Source: Pseudorasbora parva (Eukaryota > Chordata > Actinopteri > Cypriniformes > Gobionidae). Taken from it: a DNA stretch of 64,000 nt. The DNA is taken from NCBI RefSeq assembly GCF_024679245.1, contig NC_090177.1, positions 20,535,950 to 20,599,949 on the forward strand, in the 5' to 3' direction. The position numbers were made by a program, and so were the translations under genes. Position 1 is the stretch's first letter. Each line of letters opens with the position of its first letter. Below the pieces are notes generated by a model, which was not told where the DNA came from, searched no databases, and worked only from the letters and a program-made list of their open reading frames with translations. This document shows, piece by piece, positions 12,301 through 27,300 of the stretch.

Positions 12301-15300
12301 CTGCCTGGAGTGGAGGATATCCTGCAAACTACAATGGCTTAATGAGATCCCACTCTGATAATTGTAGCTGGCATTTAAATCAGGCTGAGAGAATTCTAGT
12401 GATGATCTGTCTTCATAGACAGATGTTGATCATATGCAGCGTCGCCTCTGGCTCAGTGGTTCACTGTCAATTCTCTGCTGCGCCAGAGGAATGTGGCTCT
12501 TAAACACGCACAAATCAAAATCTGCCATTCAAAATAGAAAACATGCGGCAATTAAACCGTGACTCCTCCAGCTGGGCTTCTTCTACTGTATCTCATTCTT
12601 CTTAAATCTTAGATATATCATAGAAGGTCATATGCATCTAACCTGATTTGCACCTATCACGACACCGAGAAGAAATATGGTAAAATCTGCTTTTCTTTCT
12701 CTGTTTTTGTCTCTATTGTTTCCCCATCGTCCTTGAAATAAAACTCCACACACATCCTGCCTCTTTCCTCTTGTTCCATTCACAGTTTGGACAATAATTT
12801 TCCTTTTGACCATTTGACCCCAATCCCCAATTCCTCTCTTCTTTGTCCATGTTTCAGTCCTTTGGGGACATTTTGAACCCTGATCAGCATAAGTACAGTT
12901 GTTGTGTACTCAGCTGAACTCTTCAATTATGGATATGGCTGCTTCCGAACAATTCAAAATTTTTAGCCTTACCTGATATATTTAAATATGTTTATAACAA
13001 CCTGTTTTGCTCTGTTGATGTTTTCCAGGTATTTTGAGTTATCTGGGTCAGTGAGTGTTCAGGTAAATTTAAAAAAAGAAAGGGAAGATCTAGTTTGTGT
13101 TCTTATGTACTCTTTGTGTTCATGTTGGTTTCATATGGTTTTGGAAAAATGTGCATGCCATTTTCAAGAAGAAATTCAACTAATGGCTCATGATGTAACA
13201 AAGCAAAAAAAAAGTTAAAACAAGTTCTGTCAAATGATTCATCACGATGAATCGCTTCCAAAATAAACGTTTGTTAATAAATATTATATATGTGTGTACT
13301 GTGTATCATTGTTATGTATAAAAATACACACGTGCATGTATATTTTTTTTTATATGTATAAAATATTTACATATAAATGACATAAATGGACATACAGTAT
13401 ATACATGCAGATATGTCTTAAATGTATACCTTTGTGTGTATTCAAATATACATAATAATTATATACAGCACACATATGTAAATACAAACTTATTTTGTAT
13501 GCGTAATAACACATTCTCTTTATACCTTGGGTACATGGGTGTTATTGAAGGTTAAATCTTAATCATTTTCAAATATATATCATAAATGTCTGATATTAAT
13601 AATAATAATAATGTATAAAAATCATTATCAAATATTAAATATCATTGCATTTTGTGGAGTCACACCACAAAACATTTTACTTCCTTAAATAACTAAGGCT
13701 TATAATAAAATTTGTCAAATTATCTGAATAATTTGACCTCAGAATAAAGGCCTGGCAGCAGGATGACTTATTTAAATCAGTAAATTATTATTTATATATT
13801 AACATAATCTAACTCTAATCTACATTTTAAAAACTTAAAGATTTTTACATTTATATTTGTATTTTTGTCCCCCTCATTAGCTATTGTATAGTTCTTGAAA
13901 CTTCTGGAATTACAAAATGAATCCTTCCATATCATTCTAATTTGAATTAATGAAAAAAAGTTTGAAAACAAACAGCTTTGCCATCATTACAACAGAAATA
14001 AAATACAGGAGATTATTATGTCAAAAGGATGAGAACTACTGTTCTGACAATTCAGTTTTTTTTACTTCTACTCTCTAATTTTTGCGCTCTCCCATTTGCT
14101 TGTATGTTCTCTGAGCAGTAAACATGAGCTAAACGGTTATGCATTTCCATGCTCGGGGGTGTGAAATTCTGTTTAGCACCAGCATGACAACAAGATGCCC
14201 TGCCAGCTGGCTTTGTGGCATTATGATAGATTGAGGTTTTCCTCTCGCACATTTGACATTTTGGATGGTTTGTGTCTGGGAATAGACTGGTGAAAATCAG
14301 CGAATCTCTGTCCAAGTGCATTCCACAGAGCCACAAAATAAGACAAGAAGACTACTTCGAGTGTTGGATTCAGAGTGAAGGGTTCTAGGGAGGAGGAGTG
14401 AGAGGAGTGAAGGTCGAGTTGAAAAACTCATGCTTTAAAGGCCAGACGGGCCGCATTGGCTCAATCAGCTCTTTGTCTTCCGCACAGGCCTCCGTGTGTC
14501 CCGCCGAGGACCCGGCGCACAAAGCTGCCAAAGTTATGCTGTTGTATGGCGAGAAGAGTTTATGAATTAAGCATTTGGAACGCTTTTATTTCACTGTCTT
14601 TTCCCTTTGTCCGAACGCAGTTTCAATGCCCTCGCTGGCGTTCGACAGGGGATTTCCTTAACGGAAAGACTGAATGGGGTTTTGCTCCGTTCCAAAGCGA
14701 GAATGTGGTCTTCTGAGTTGCAGCCTTATTAGCGAGAACCGGTGAAATGAGATTACGGGCGCTAGGCAGGCTGCGCCGTCAAAAGAGAGACGCTGATGCT
14801 TTTACAGTGTGCCCACACAAGTGATTCGATTAATCACGGGTCAGTGGCAACACTTTGACGGGATTTTTTGATGTTTCCTTTCCTCTGTCCGGGCTGTAAT
14901 AATCCGACCATGGTGACGTTTCAGAAAATACAGACAAAGGCAGTCAGTCAAGACCTTCTGACACTCTTACTTTGTTTTCATCTCTCTCTGTCCTTTAATG
15001 ACCGGAGTTAACTTTCTTTGCAGTAATGAGACTTCTCTTCCGTAGAAATGAGGGATGCAGTTAAGGAAGCAGGCGACCATGTATCAGTCTATTGCGCAAT
15101 TAGAAAAGATTGAGCTCTGGGCTCATTTCTTTTCTAAATCCTGTCAGCACTAAGTGCGAATTTCCAATATACTATGTGTGCATGGCAAATACATTTGACC
15201 GGATGGTGACAGCAGGTGTCTGGATTCTGTTAAAAGCAAGTTAATTAATGCCTGTGATAAAATATCAATTGGAACAAATCTATAATGGCATTAGAAAGAG

Positions 15301-18300
15301 TAAAAGGTCAAACAAGTCTTTTTGTATGGGACTTGTGTGTATTTAAGCTGTGTGTCCATTTGGCAGTTGCATTAAACATGACTGTGCTGGAGAACTATGG
15401 CGAGTGGCAGCTAACTGCAAGAAAGAGCACAAATATTGACTTCCTTTTTTCAACTCCGTTTGACAAACTGAAATCGGGAGAACCCACCCAGGCTTGGGCA
15501 GTAAAAAGGCTAGAGCTTTTTAAAGGTTGATGTTACTGTGAGACTCTGGGCATAAGCTAATAGCATGCATTTGTTTTTTGTATTGAACGGCAGCTTTTGC
15601 AAGAGAATTGGAACCGTCAATGCTGAAACATTTCCTGAATAGATTTTGCAGTTCTGTGCTTCTCAATGATTATTTGACCTTTTTATTACCAAATGTCTCT
15701 ATATTATACATAAGCAATGCTATATTATAAATGTGCCTTAAAACGGCTGTAGTTTTTAGCAGCAAGTTTTGATTTTGTTGTTGACTTGCATGTTTATTCA
15801 TGCCTTAGTTTGTTTAGGCTGGTATTTCTGGTCTCCTCAAATGTATCAAGCACAATATAGCCGTACTATACACCGATCAGGCATATCATTATGACCACTG
15901 ACAGGTGACAGGTGAAGTGAATAACCCTGATTATCTCATTTTGTCCTCAAAGTTATTATCTTAGAAGCAGGATAAATTGGCAAGCGTAAGGATTTGAGCG
16001 AGTTTGACAAGAGCCAAATTGTGATGGCTAGACGACTGGGTCAGAGCATCTCCGAAACTGCAGCTCTTTTGGGGTGTTCCCGGTCTGTAGTAGTCAGTAT
16101 CTATCAAAAGTGATCCAACAGCGGAGAAATTACCCCCAAAAGATGTTTTCAAGTCATTATTATGTTAAATGATAAAAGCATTAAAGGATTAGTTCACCCA
16201 AAAATGAAATTTCTTTCATTAATGACTCACCCCAATGTCATTCCACACCCGTAAGACCTCTGTTCATCCTCAGAACACAGTTTAAGTGTAAGTAAGTAAG
16301 TTTAAGTAAGATATTTTAGATTTAGTCCGAGGGCTTTCTGTCCTTTGAATGTAAGTGTATGCCCACTTGCTGTCCACGTCCAGAAGGTAATGAAAACATA
16401 ATTAAAGTAGTCTATATGTGACATCAGTTGGTTAGTTAGACTCTTTTGAAGCGTCGAAAATACATTTTGGTCCAAAAATAACAAAAAATACGACTTTATT
16501 CAGCATTGTCTTCTCTTCCGCGTTTATTTTCAAACCTCAAATAAAGAATCAAATGGTCGCGAATCAGCAGATTGATTGGTGATTCATATTGCCAATGTCA
16601 CGTGATTTTAGCAGTTTGCCAGTTTGACATGCGGATCCGAATCTTGAATCATGACCGTTTGATTCTTTATTTGAGGAACACGGAAGAGTAGACAATGCTG
16701 AATAACTTCATATTTTTTGTTATTTTTGGACCAAAATGTATTGTCGACGCTTCAAAAGAGTCATTAATGAAAGAAATTTCATTTTTGGGTGAACTAACCC
16801 TTTAAATAGGCATTACAATAGCTTTAGAAATAAATAATTAATTTAATTCAACAACAGAATTTATTGCACAAACGGCCATGAATTCTTTTTCTTTTTAGAA
16901 GCTGAATCTAAATGGGTTTTTAGATGTATTTACAGACCAAAACAGTTTGGTTACCAACATTCTTCAAAATATCTTCTATGTTTTAAGTTTTTGCCCTGTG
17001 TCATGTTCGTCACCAATCAACTGTGTGAAATGTTTACTGTGTGTCTTGTTTCTAGTTTACTATCGGGCACTGGTGAACTTCACAAACTCATTCCAGTATG
17101 GGCCTGAACTTGATGACATATACTCTCCTGCTTTCCAAGAGATCTCATCTGCTGTAGTTGATACGGTACGTTTAAACAATAATAATTAAGGGTGTGCTCC
17201 ACAGGGGTGTTAGGCCATATTATTGATCACATGCCCTTCCTGTGATTTTTGTCTGTACTGTGTTAGTTTAAATCAGTGTTTACCTGATTTAGTATACAAA
17301 GACTGAAGTACTTTGAATCGCAAGGCCAGCATGTGGTGATTTAATGGTGTTTATCGCCTCCACAGCTCGAGTCCGACTACAACAGGATACCAGGACAGCA
17401 GACTGTCAATGTGGTTCTCATCAAGTAAACACTATTTTCAGTTTCAAACACTAATAGTGCATGTTCTCATGTAGATGGATAGTCATTTTACTGAGGATAT
17501 TAGGACATTCATGTAATCAAACACTCACTTTTTTGTTTGTGTTATGGGACTTTTTATGATCACTCTGCTGAAAAATATCTTAAACAAGCTGGTTAAGGCG
17601 GTCTCCTAGCTTGGTCAAGCGGTTGCCCGAACTCTTTGTAAAAGCATCAAACAGACCAGCCTGACCAGGCTAGGATATAAACAAGCCATCTTCTGTTGGT
17701 TAATGTGTTCCATTTGTTGTTTTGATTAAGTGTGCTCTGTGTACATTTCGCAGGAAAATCGGCAAAGATGTGTTTGTGGAGCTGGACGTCGGCTCAGATA
17801 ACAACTCTAATGAAGCGCAGATCAGAGGTGTCCTGTTCTCTGTGGTTAAAGAGGGCACTATTGCCTCCTACGATATCTCAGTAATTGGCTTCCAGTTCCG
17901 GCGGCTTGGAGAAGGTTTGTTCAATTTTTTTCTAATAATGATTAGATTAGGATGCAATACATTATCATTACTGAAATTTGGTTACAATTTAGTTTGATTT
18001 GATCATTTTGCTAGGATTCATTTAAAGTAAAACCAAAATAAGCTGCAGACGCACATTTTAGAATATTGAGAAAACTATTTCTAAACAAACAGTAATGCAA
18101 ACAGCTATAATAATATGGATATTATTATTAATTAAAACAAATTTAAATAACGATATTGACAAATATATTTGGGGTGTTTATTTCATTTTTCATATTAATA
18201 ATTATAAGTATTCATTTATTAATAATTTTATTATTTGTTAATAACAATATTGACACATATTTAGCATGCTTGTTATATTTTGCAGAGCAAAAATAAGGAT

Positions 18301-21300
18301 AATATGAATGTTATAATTTTTTAAATAAATACGATAATTCATGCACTGAAGATCCTATTGTCAGAGATATGTTGTATGCTTATAAATTGTAGAATAAGAA
18401 ATGTACACATTTATTATCAACTACACTTATGATAATAATATACATTTGATAAGTAATGCATTAGATTTATTTATTGTTTGTCAGATCCAATTGGGCATTT
18501 TTACCCTCCTGTCTTTTATATTCTACAACTAATAATTCTTGCAGTTCTGTTTGGAACTAGTCATCATTCAGCAAAATGTTGTATAGATCATATTTGTGTC
18601 TGGTTTATAGCTGATACTCTCCCTCCTGTGGAGCCCATCGTTGTGCCAGGTTTGTCCTCAACCAGGTCTGCTGCATGGAGACTGTAGCGCATTAGAACAC
18701 AGTCCAGTCTTCTTCACTTAGGAGAACTGCGAGGAATAGTCCGATTATGTAGTGGCTGGATAAAGAATGAAACCGTTATGCATGTGCGCACTCTGATGAA
18801 GACCAAGAGAAGAACTAAAGGCTTTGCATGGCTTGTCATTGATTGAAGTGATGCTGATATCAGGAATGCGCCTACCTTGGAGTATCGTTTTTAGGCAGTG
18901 CAACCTGTTTGTGTTTGCAGTATCTAGTTTTGTTCAATGTGATAGATTTTATTTATTTCATTTTTTTCAGTCCAAGCTATCCATAAATTTGACTTCCAAA
19001 TTAAGGTGCCGGATGAGAGAATTAAAGATTGAATTGAAAAGCTAGAATGAACATTGTACAGATGTGCTTTGGCTTTGTTCACACCGCATATAAATCTGAT
19101 TTGGTTTTCAAATCCAATCTTCAGCACTGACTGTCCACAGTCTGCAAGTGATGAAAACTTCCTCTATAGATTTCCTCATACCATAAGTGCGAGGTGTCCT
19201 AAATAATGAAGAAAAACTAAATTATGAAATTTGACCTGACCTTGAATGAGATGCAGTACCAAAAAAATTCAAACCACATGTGAAGTATTTTGTGTGTGTG
19301 TTTGCTATTCAGCAGATATAAAAACCGATTTGTGTTGCTAACTACAAAAAGTCTGATTTCAATGCGTGAACAAAGCCTTTTTTATCCTCTTGAAATAGCA
19401 GGTCCAGCATGACGTGGCTGTGATTGAAACATTGAAACATCTTTCAACAAAGCATCATATCATTTTTTTTCTTAGATCTCTGCGTTGCATTACGCACAGT
19501 ATGTCATTGCATTGTATATGTCTGTCTCTACCATATCAGTGAAGCCCAGTCCCAGGGAATGCTTGTCTGATGAGTTCAGCTGTCAGGATGGGCTGACGTG
19601 TATCCCTCAGGACTTTGTGTGTGATGAACGGCCTGACTGCAGTGACTTGAGTGATGAAATGAACTGTGAGTGAGATTGCTTGAGATGAATCCCCCTCATT
19701 TGCCATAAAAATGTGGTATTGTTTTGTTAATTTTAAACTGAATAAAACCATCTAAATCTATCTGCAATGTTATGCTATCAATTCAACTTTAATTTAGTAC
19801 ACTAAATATGACGGTGAAAAGCTTTTTCAATATGTCAATAAACAAAATTGGCACCTTAAGCTACTTTTTGTCCCGTATATTTAATGCTTTGCAAATGTGA
19901 AACCCTAATGGCTTATTTTTGGGGCTTTTCTGTAAGTTATTAAAATATATTTTATTTGATTGCATTTTTATCTCCTTTTCAAAGGTGTACGTTTTACTCC
20001 ACCCACACCTCCCAAAACCAGACCCCCACCTGGCCTGGGACCCTGCCGTGCAGACCAGGCCACCTGCCAGAACGGACAGTGCATCTCACGGGATTACATA
20101 TGTGATGGTGAAACGGACTGCACTGACGGCAGCGACGAGTTCAAGTGTGGTAGGGCAATTCGTTTTTTTCACCAAAGAACTCAAACCACTTGTTTATAAC
20201 CAGTCTGCATTCTCTACATTTATTATATAACTTTGTTTTGTAATTTCACAGGAACTCCATCTCCTTGTGAGCCCAATGAGTTTAAGTGTCAGAACGGCCG
20301 CTGCGCCCTGAAACTGTGGCGTTGTGACGGGGATAATGACTGTCAAGACAACTCCGATGAGATGAACTGCCGTAAGTCAGACCTGAACTTCTGTCCACAG
20401 ATGTGGGAAGTGGTTTGGAAACCTGGGGCCTATTGAACAAAACTAGGATAAGGGATTTAGAAATGGGATTTAAAATCTATTTATCCGCTAATATACAGTT
20501 ATCATTCTTTATTGTTATCGTTCTTGGTTTGAGTGTGCCTTCAGGGTACGTTTACATGACAGCGGTGTACTAAATTTTGCGTACAGATGACAAGATCACC
20601 AAAATATTCCGGCTTAATTCCTTATCCTAGTTTTGTGAAATAGGTCCCTGTTTGAAAGTCTATTATTATTTTTGCGGTTCCAGTTTGTTGCCACTAGAGG
20701 CACAGAAATGACTCACTTTATGACTCTTTTAATAATTTATTCTTTCTTTTCTTGTTTCTTCAGCCACTAAAAATCCAGAGGACACATGTGCCCCGGAGCA
20801 GTTTGTGTGTTTGTCTGACCGCACATGCATTCCTGCCAGTTACCAATGCGACGAGGAGCCGGACTGTGCCGACCGCTCTGATGAATATGGTTGTGGTAAG
20901 GCATTACAGTTCAATTAATCTTTAACAAGTAAACATTGGGTTGTCATAACATTCCAAACACCATAACTCTTCTGTCTCAACTTTTCTTTCACTATCATCA
21001 CTTTGACTTATTAACACTATTGCTTCTTCCAAATCTATTAACATTTTGTATTTATGGTCTGCAAACAAAGATTCATTTTTAGCGGCTTGTTTTGCCATGG
21101 TCATACAGCTTTTCAATAACACATAGATCTCATCTCCAATATATCTTGTGCCTGTAGCATATTTAACAGGCGGCTTTGGAATAGTTTCTGCCAGCAGTTC
21201 CTACAGCTCTGGTTGGCTAATCTCACTGAATGAATCTGCCAAATTAAACTTGTGCTGTCACAGGCTGCCAATTTAGAATCAAAGACTTGCTGCATGTGTG

Positions 21301-24300
21301 TGTGGTTTCTTGTGTCCATATATTTGTTTTACTAGTTTACCATTCATATAATACAATTATATGTGTGGATTGAAGCTGATTCTACTGTTAAATGATTATA
21401 TGTTCGCTCTTTTTGCACTAAAGCACCTCCGATTGTGACCAACCCCCCGGAAGAGTCCATCACGGCAGCGCGGGGGGACTCTGTGACCTTTACTTGTTCT
21501 GCCATTGGCGTGCCCGTTCCCATCATCACATGGCGTCTTAATTGGGGACACATACCAGCCAACAGCAGGTAAGTTAGGATTTAATAAGAATAGTACATCT
21601 CTGAAATGATCAAGATGCCACAATCTATGTTAAAGTCGTATAGTCCTTATTCTCTTAAAGACCGAATAAATGAAATTATAGAGTATTTGTGGGTTCATCC
21701 ATTTCTACTAAAGTCCCAAAGCTCTCTTTACTGAATTTGCTAAGGAATTTACTGAACTTACTTGTAAGTAAGTAAATGAATAGCTTCAGCACTTGTTTAT
21801 GAAAACAGTCATGTATGCAATAAGAAAGAGACTGCTGGCTTTTTGACAAAAAAGACGTATGTTGTCGGAGCCTTGTGGGTAGTGCTCCTAATTAGTTTGA
21901 GTTTCCGAGTTCGACTTTCAACTTGTGGATCTTTTCAACTTGTGGACTGCTAATAGAATGTTAATTTAGTTAACTTATTAAACATATTATTGACATTAAA
22001 TAAAACAAGTTTTGGAATTCATAAGGAACCATTCACATAGGACATGCTCATACATTCAAAAACAGCTAGGCAGAGCACAATGGAATATTGGAACTTAATG
22101 CAGCCTTTATTTAAACATTCTATTGACAGAATCACAATGAGCAGTGAGAATGGGCAAGGGACGCTTACCATCCGTGATGTGAAGGAAAGTGACCAGGGGG
22201 CATACACCTGTGAGGCCATCAATGCTAAAGGCCTAGTGTTTGCCATTCCTGATGGCGTCCTCAGCCTCTCTCAGAGACCAAACCCAGGTACTGCACCAGG
22301 GCCAAATAGTGCATTGTGAACATCTTTGGATTACTGTGTATTATGTGTTTGTTTTCTTCTAATGCTTTCTTTTCCGAAGAGACATGTCATTACAACAGAT
22401 GCCATCCTTTCATTTGCGAGGCACAGGTTATCTTGCTGTTCTTTGGCTGCATGTTGTTTCATTGTGTTGTGATGACTGCGAGGCTTCTCAAACCTGACGG
22501 TGGTGGTCTTACCATCCTTTGTCTTCCATGTCGTTCTTGTCCAGTTGTGTCATCCTCTCTGTACGTGTTAGCAGGTAATTGCCGCGATGGACACTTTAGC
22601 GTGGGCAGTCACTGCATGCCATGCTTCTGTTTTGGCATCACAAAGAACTGTCAGAGCACCGGTCGCTACCGCAACCAAATCGGACTGCGCTTCACGGAGG
22701 AGGAGGATTTCAAAGGTACTCGGATGATTAAAATCCAGAATTTTGCATTTGGAGAATGTAATTGTAGTGCATGTGTCAACTTTTGAGGGCGATTTTACAG
22801 AACCCCTAAAGGGACATGGTGGTGGGAAAGAAAATATGAAATGGGAGATAAGTATAAGTCAAAACATAAGTAGTTAATGCTTTTGTGGTTACTCGCAAAT
22901 GTTTTGCGTTTCCCCTGAAAAACTTTGCGCTTTGGGCTCCGTAGGATGTTATGTGTAACACACATGATCGTTTTCATGAACCCAGTAATGCCTGACTCAC
23001 CTAAAGGATTATTAGGAACACCTGTTCAATTTCTCATTTGCTTCAATGCATTTAGGGGTGTGGTCCTGGTCAAGACAATCTCCTTTTTTGAGCGTGGCAT
23101 GGTTGTTGGTGCCAGACAGGCCAGTCTGAGTATTTCACAATTTGCTCAGTTACTGGGATTTTCACACACAACCATTTCTAGGGTTTACAAAAAATGGTGT
23201 GAAAAGGGAAAACATCCAGTATGCGCCAGTCCTGTGGGTGAAAATGCCTTGTTGATGCTAGAGGTCAGAGGCTGCACGCACAACCTTGAGGCGGATGGGC
23301 TACAACAGCAGAAGACCCCACCGGGTACCACTCATCTCCACTACAAATAGGAAAAAGAGGATACAATTTCCAGGAGCTCACCAAAATTGGACAGTTGAAG
23401 ACTGGAAAAATGTTGCCTGGTCTGAGGAGTCTCGATTTCTGTTGAGACATTCAGATGGTAGAGTCAGAATTTGGTGTAAACAGAATGAGAACATGGACCC
23501 ATCATGCCTTGTTACCACTGTGCAGGCTAGTGGTGGTGGTGTAATGGTGTGGGGAATGTTTTCTTGGCACACTTTAGGCCCCTTAGTGCCAATTGGGCAT
23601 CGTTTAAATGCCATGGCCTACCTGAGCATTGTTTCTGACCATGTCCATCCCTTTATGACCACCATGCATGTACCCATCCTCTGATGGCTACTTTCCAGCA
23701 GGATAATGCACCATGTCACAAAGCTCAAATCATTTCAAATTGGTTTCTTGAACATGACAATGAGTTCGCTGTGATAAAATGGCCCCCACAGTCACCAGAT
23801 CTCAACCCAATAGAGCATCTTTGGGATGTAGTGGGACGGGAGCTTCGTGCCCTGGATGCGCATCCCACAAATCTCCATCAACTGCAAGATGCTATCCTAT
23901 CAATATGGGCCAACATTTCTAAAGAATGCTTTTAAACACAGTATTAGTATGGTGTTCTTAATAATCCTTTAGGTGAGTGTGTGAAATAGTGGAAAATGTA
24001 GAACAATTCATAGAACTGTCTAAAAAACAAGGGGGAAAAAAGTTTGTGTGTTTTTAAAAAAAAAAAGTGTACATCAGGCTTTTTGGCTCATAGTTTGATA
24101 TAGGAGAATTTAGATCACACTTTATTCAGAGGCCCAAACTGAGCATAAATATGCAATTTGGTGCAGTTACTTATATTTATATGGCCAAAATGTAAGATAA
24201 TTCTGATGCCATGTAATGTAAATCAACAAGATATTTATAACAGTATAGCAGACTGCTTACATTGAATTCATATGAATATCAGTTATCATGCTATATTTAT

Positions 24301-27300
24301 AAATAATGTATATAAGATGATGTTTGAATGCCTAGTTTTATTATAAAGGTGGTGTCTCATTGTTTTTTAAATATCAAATGTGATGCAGCAGACTTTATAA
24401 TGTTAAAGTTACAGATAATACAGTGGGATTAAAAATATGGTAGACTACCTTTCTAAGTCAGTCTCTCTTTTCATCCACAGGAGTTAATGTGTCATTTCCT
24501 AGTCGTCCTGGCACTCCACCACCTCTCTCCTCCACTCAGATGTTGATCAATCCAGAGAGTCAAGAGTTCCAGCTAGTGGATCTCTCTCGCCGTTTCCTCG
24601 ATCAAGACTCCTATTGGTCTCTTCCTCGCCAGTTCCTGGGCAACAAGGTTTTCCTCTCCTCTACAATACTCTCCTGAACAAATTTAGACGACATCAGTCA
24701 ATATCTCCATGTTTTTTTTCAATCCCATTCCCTTAATATTCTCCCTATCATTTGCTGGCTGTCCTTTGACTGTTGCTATGAAAATTTAGACTTCAAACAA
24801 TCAATTATATTAATAGTTTAGCTTTGTGTAGTAGCTTAATTGTCTTAGGAGACATATGTAAAACATGCTAAGATGCTCTTCAGCATCTTTGTATTTTGAA
24901 CACTGTGTCTGTTTTGTACAGGTTGACTCATATGGAGGTTATCTGAAGTTTAAGGTGAGTTACTCACTGCAGCGAGGTGGATCAGAACCAAAGGAGAAAC
25001 CTGATGTTGTGCTGAGTGGCAACGGGCAGAAATTAATTTACCATAGAGGCAACCCCACTTTACCCGACACAATCAACCATAGAGAGATCAAGTTCACAGA
25101 GGTGAGCAGCATGTGCAAATGCTTAAATATATAAAATGCTTATTTCTTAAATATATAAATCTTATTGAGCCCAAACTTTTCAACTGTGCTGTATATCATT
25201 TTATTTTTTAAATATTTTGAATGCATTTTTTACTTTTTAGTGTTTTGCTTTAGTAATTTCTATATACCACTTGAACAATATATAACAAAATATATTACTT
25301 AAAGGGTTAGTTCACCCAAAAATGAAATTGATGTCATTAATGACTCACCCTAATGTAGTTCCACACCCGTAAGACCTCCGTTCATCTTCGGAAACACAGT
25401 TTAAGATATTTTATATTTAGTCCGAGAGCTTTTCTGTTCCTTCATGAAAGTGTATGCACACTATACTGTCCATGTCCAGAAAGGGAATAAAAACATCAAA
25501 GTAGTCCATATGTGACAACAGGTTTGAACACAAACGGGGAAGAGAAGACAATGCTGAAGAAAGTTGTAGTTTTTGTTATTTTTGGACCAAAATGTATTTT
25601 CGCTGCTTCAAGAGATTCTAATTAACCAACTGATGTCTCATATGGACTACTTTGATGATGTTTTTATTCCCTTTCTGGACATGGACAGTATAGTGTGCAT
25701 ACACTTAGATGCGCTGTTGGACTAAATATAAAATACTGTGTTCTGAAGATGAACGGAGGTCTTACGGGTGTGGAACGACATTAGGGTGAGTCATTAATGA
25801 CATCAATTTCATTTTTGGGTGAACTAACCTTTTAAAGTAATATGGTAGTTCTCAAGTGTTATTTTTGTTTAAAGTTCTTTTTGCAGTAGTGTTGCTTGTG
25901 TTATGTGAGGTGCTTCACTTCTTTGTTTATGTTTGTCTCAGGAAAACTGGCAGCACTCCTCAGGGCGAGCAGTAACTCGTGATGACCTTATGATGACCTT
26001 GGCCAATCTGGACAGCATCCACATTCGCACCATTTATGACAACCGCATGGCCAGTGTTGGGCTGGGTGACATCAGCATGGATACCACCACCAAGGAGTTC
26101 AGCTTGCAGGGGAACCCAAGAGACGTTGAGGAGTGCAGGTTAGAGTGCCTCTAAATCAACAGATAGGATTACAGGCCTGTCAGAAAATATAAAGCTCCTC
26201 TTGAATCACCTCTCGCAATCCTACGTTCCCATGAATAAACCTTATTATCCCTTGTTTTTGGTTTAAACCTCCAAATATTTTATTTTTGTTTGTAATGCAG
26301 TGTATTCAGTGAAGAAAAAGGACTGTGCTTTTGCTATGGGCAGCACTTAGGGCGGGTTTCAGTGCCCTGCCTAAATGTTATTTTTGAGAGTTCTGTGCAG
26401 GGCTCAGTGCTAAGAATTTAAGAAGATTTTTTTCTTGGCCTGGTTACTTGCCCCAACCCAAATGTAAAACAATATATAAATAAATTAGAGATATGAAATA
26501 ATTTTAATTAAATAATACTCTAAGAAACTGCCAGTAAATGTCTAATTGGGTAGGCGAAGTCATTGAGTCATTCATTCACTCGATTTGTTCACACGACTGA
26601 TTAATTCAGGAGTGAAGTAAATGGTTCTCCTTATGAAAAGGGTAAATGTATATGGTTCTCATTATGGTCCATTTAATTATTGGTTCACCCGATTTGTTCA
26701 AAGACATGAAAGAGAACTCAATTCAGTATCCATGCACACCGAGAGCTGTCTGAGACTCTAGTTTCTCTGTGTGTGTGCCTATGTTGCATGCGCACAGAAA
26801 ACCGCACATGAGTGCTGAATTGACTTCTCTTTTGCATCTTCTTGCGCTTGAATCGGAATGGTTAAAAATCTCTTAAATGTTTAAATTAATGACTTAAAGG
26901 TAACAGTAATAGTATGGGGAACACATATTCACTAATAGGCTAATAAGCAACTAGTTAATAGTTAATAACTGAACCTTAAAATAAAGTGTTACCAACTTTA
27001 AAAAAAAAAAAAAAAGTTCATGACGATGAAGTACTGGACCGATTGGGCAAGTGACAATTCAGTGAACTGTCCCAAGCATCTTTCACACTGGCCACAGGCC
27101 ATCGGGCATTCCTTATTGTAGAGCTCAGTTTTTGTGAAAGTGTTAATCTGTGCAAACTGTTGATCCCATATAGATGTCCTGCCGGATATTCAGGTCTTTC
27201 TTGTGAGTCCTGCTCTCCTGGATTTGATCGGGTCCCTGGATCCTACCTGGGCATCTGTGCTGGCTGCAACTGCAATGGGCATGCCGGTGCCTGTGACCCT

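Larger units (their letters stand above)
3277..17055 (+). other. hspg2: 13.8 kb intron before the SEA module
   Basis: No perlecan exon is recognised in this stretch. It holds many repeats, listed separately: (GT)n, a MITE at 7389-7991, a Tc1-like non-autonomous element at 9556-10057, foldback MITEs at 11161 and 16181, a palindromic MITE at 11929 and a Tc1 fragment at 15867. Parts without obvious repeats are about 4440-5440, 8000-8990 and 14050-15540. An unrecognised alternative phase 1-1 exon cannot be excluded. Confidence 0.7.

Noticed and set aside
22316..22786. 156-codon frame overlapping exon e13
   Set aside because: Only 22575-22715 is supported as coding; the rest is intron read through in the exon's frame.
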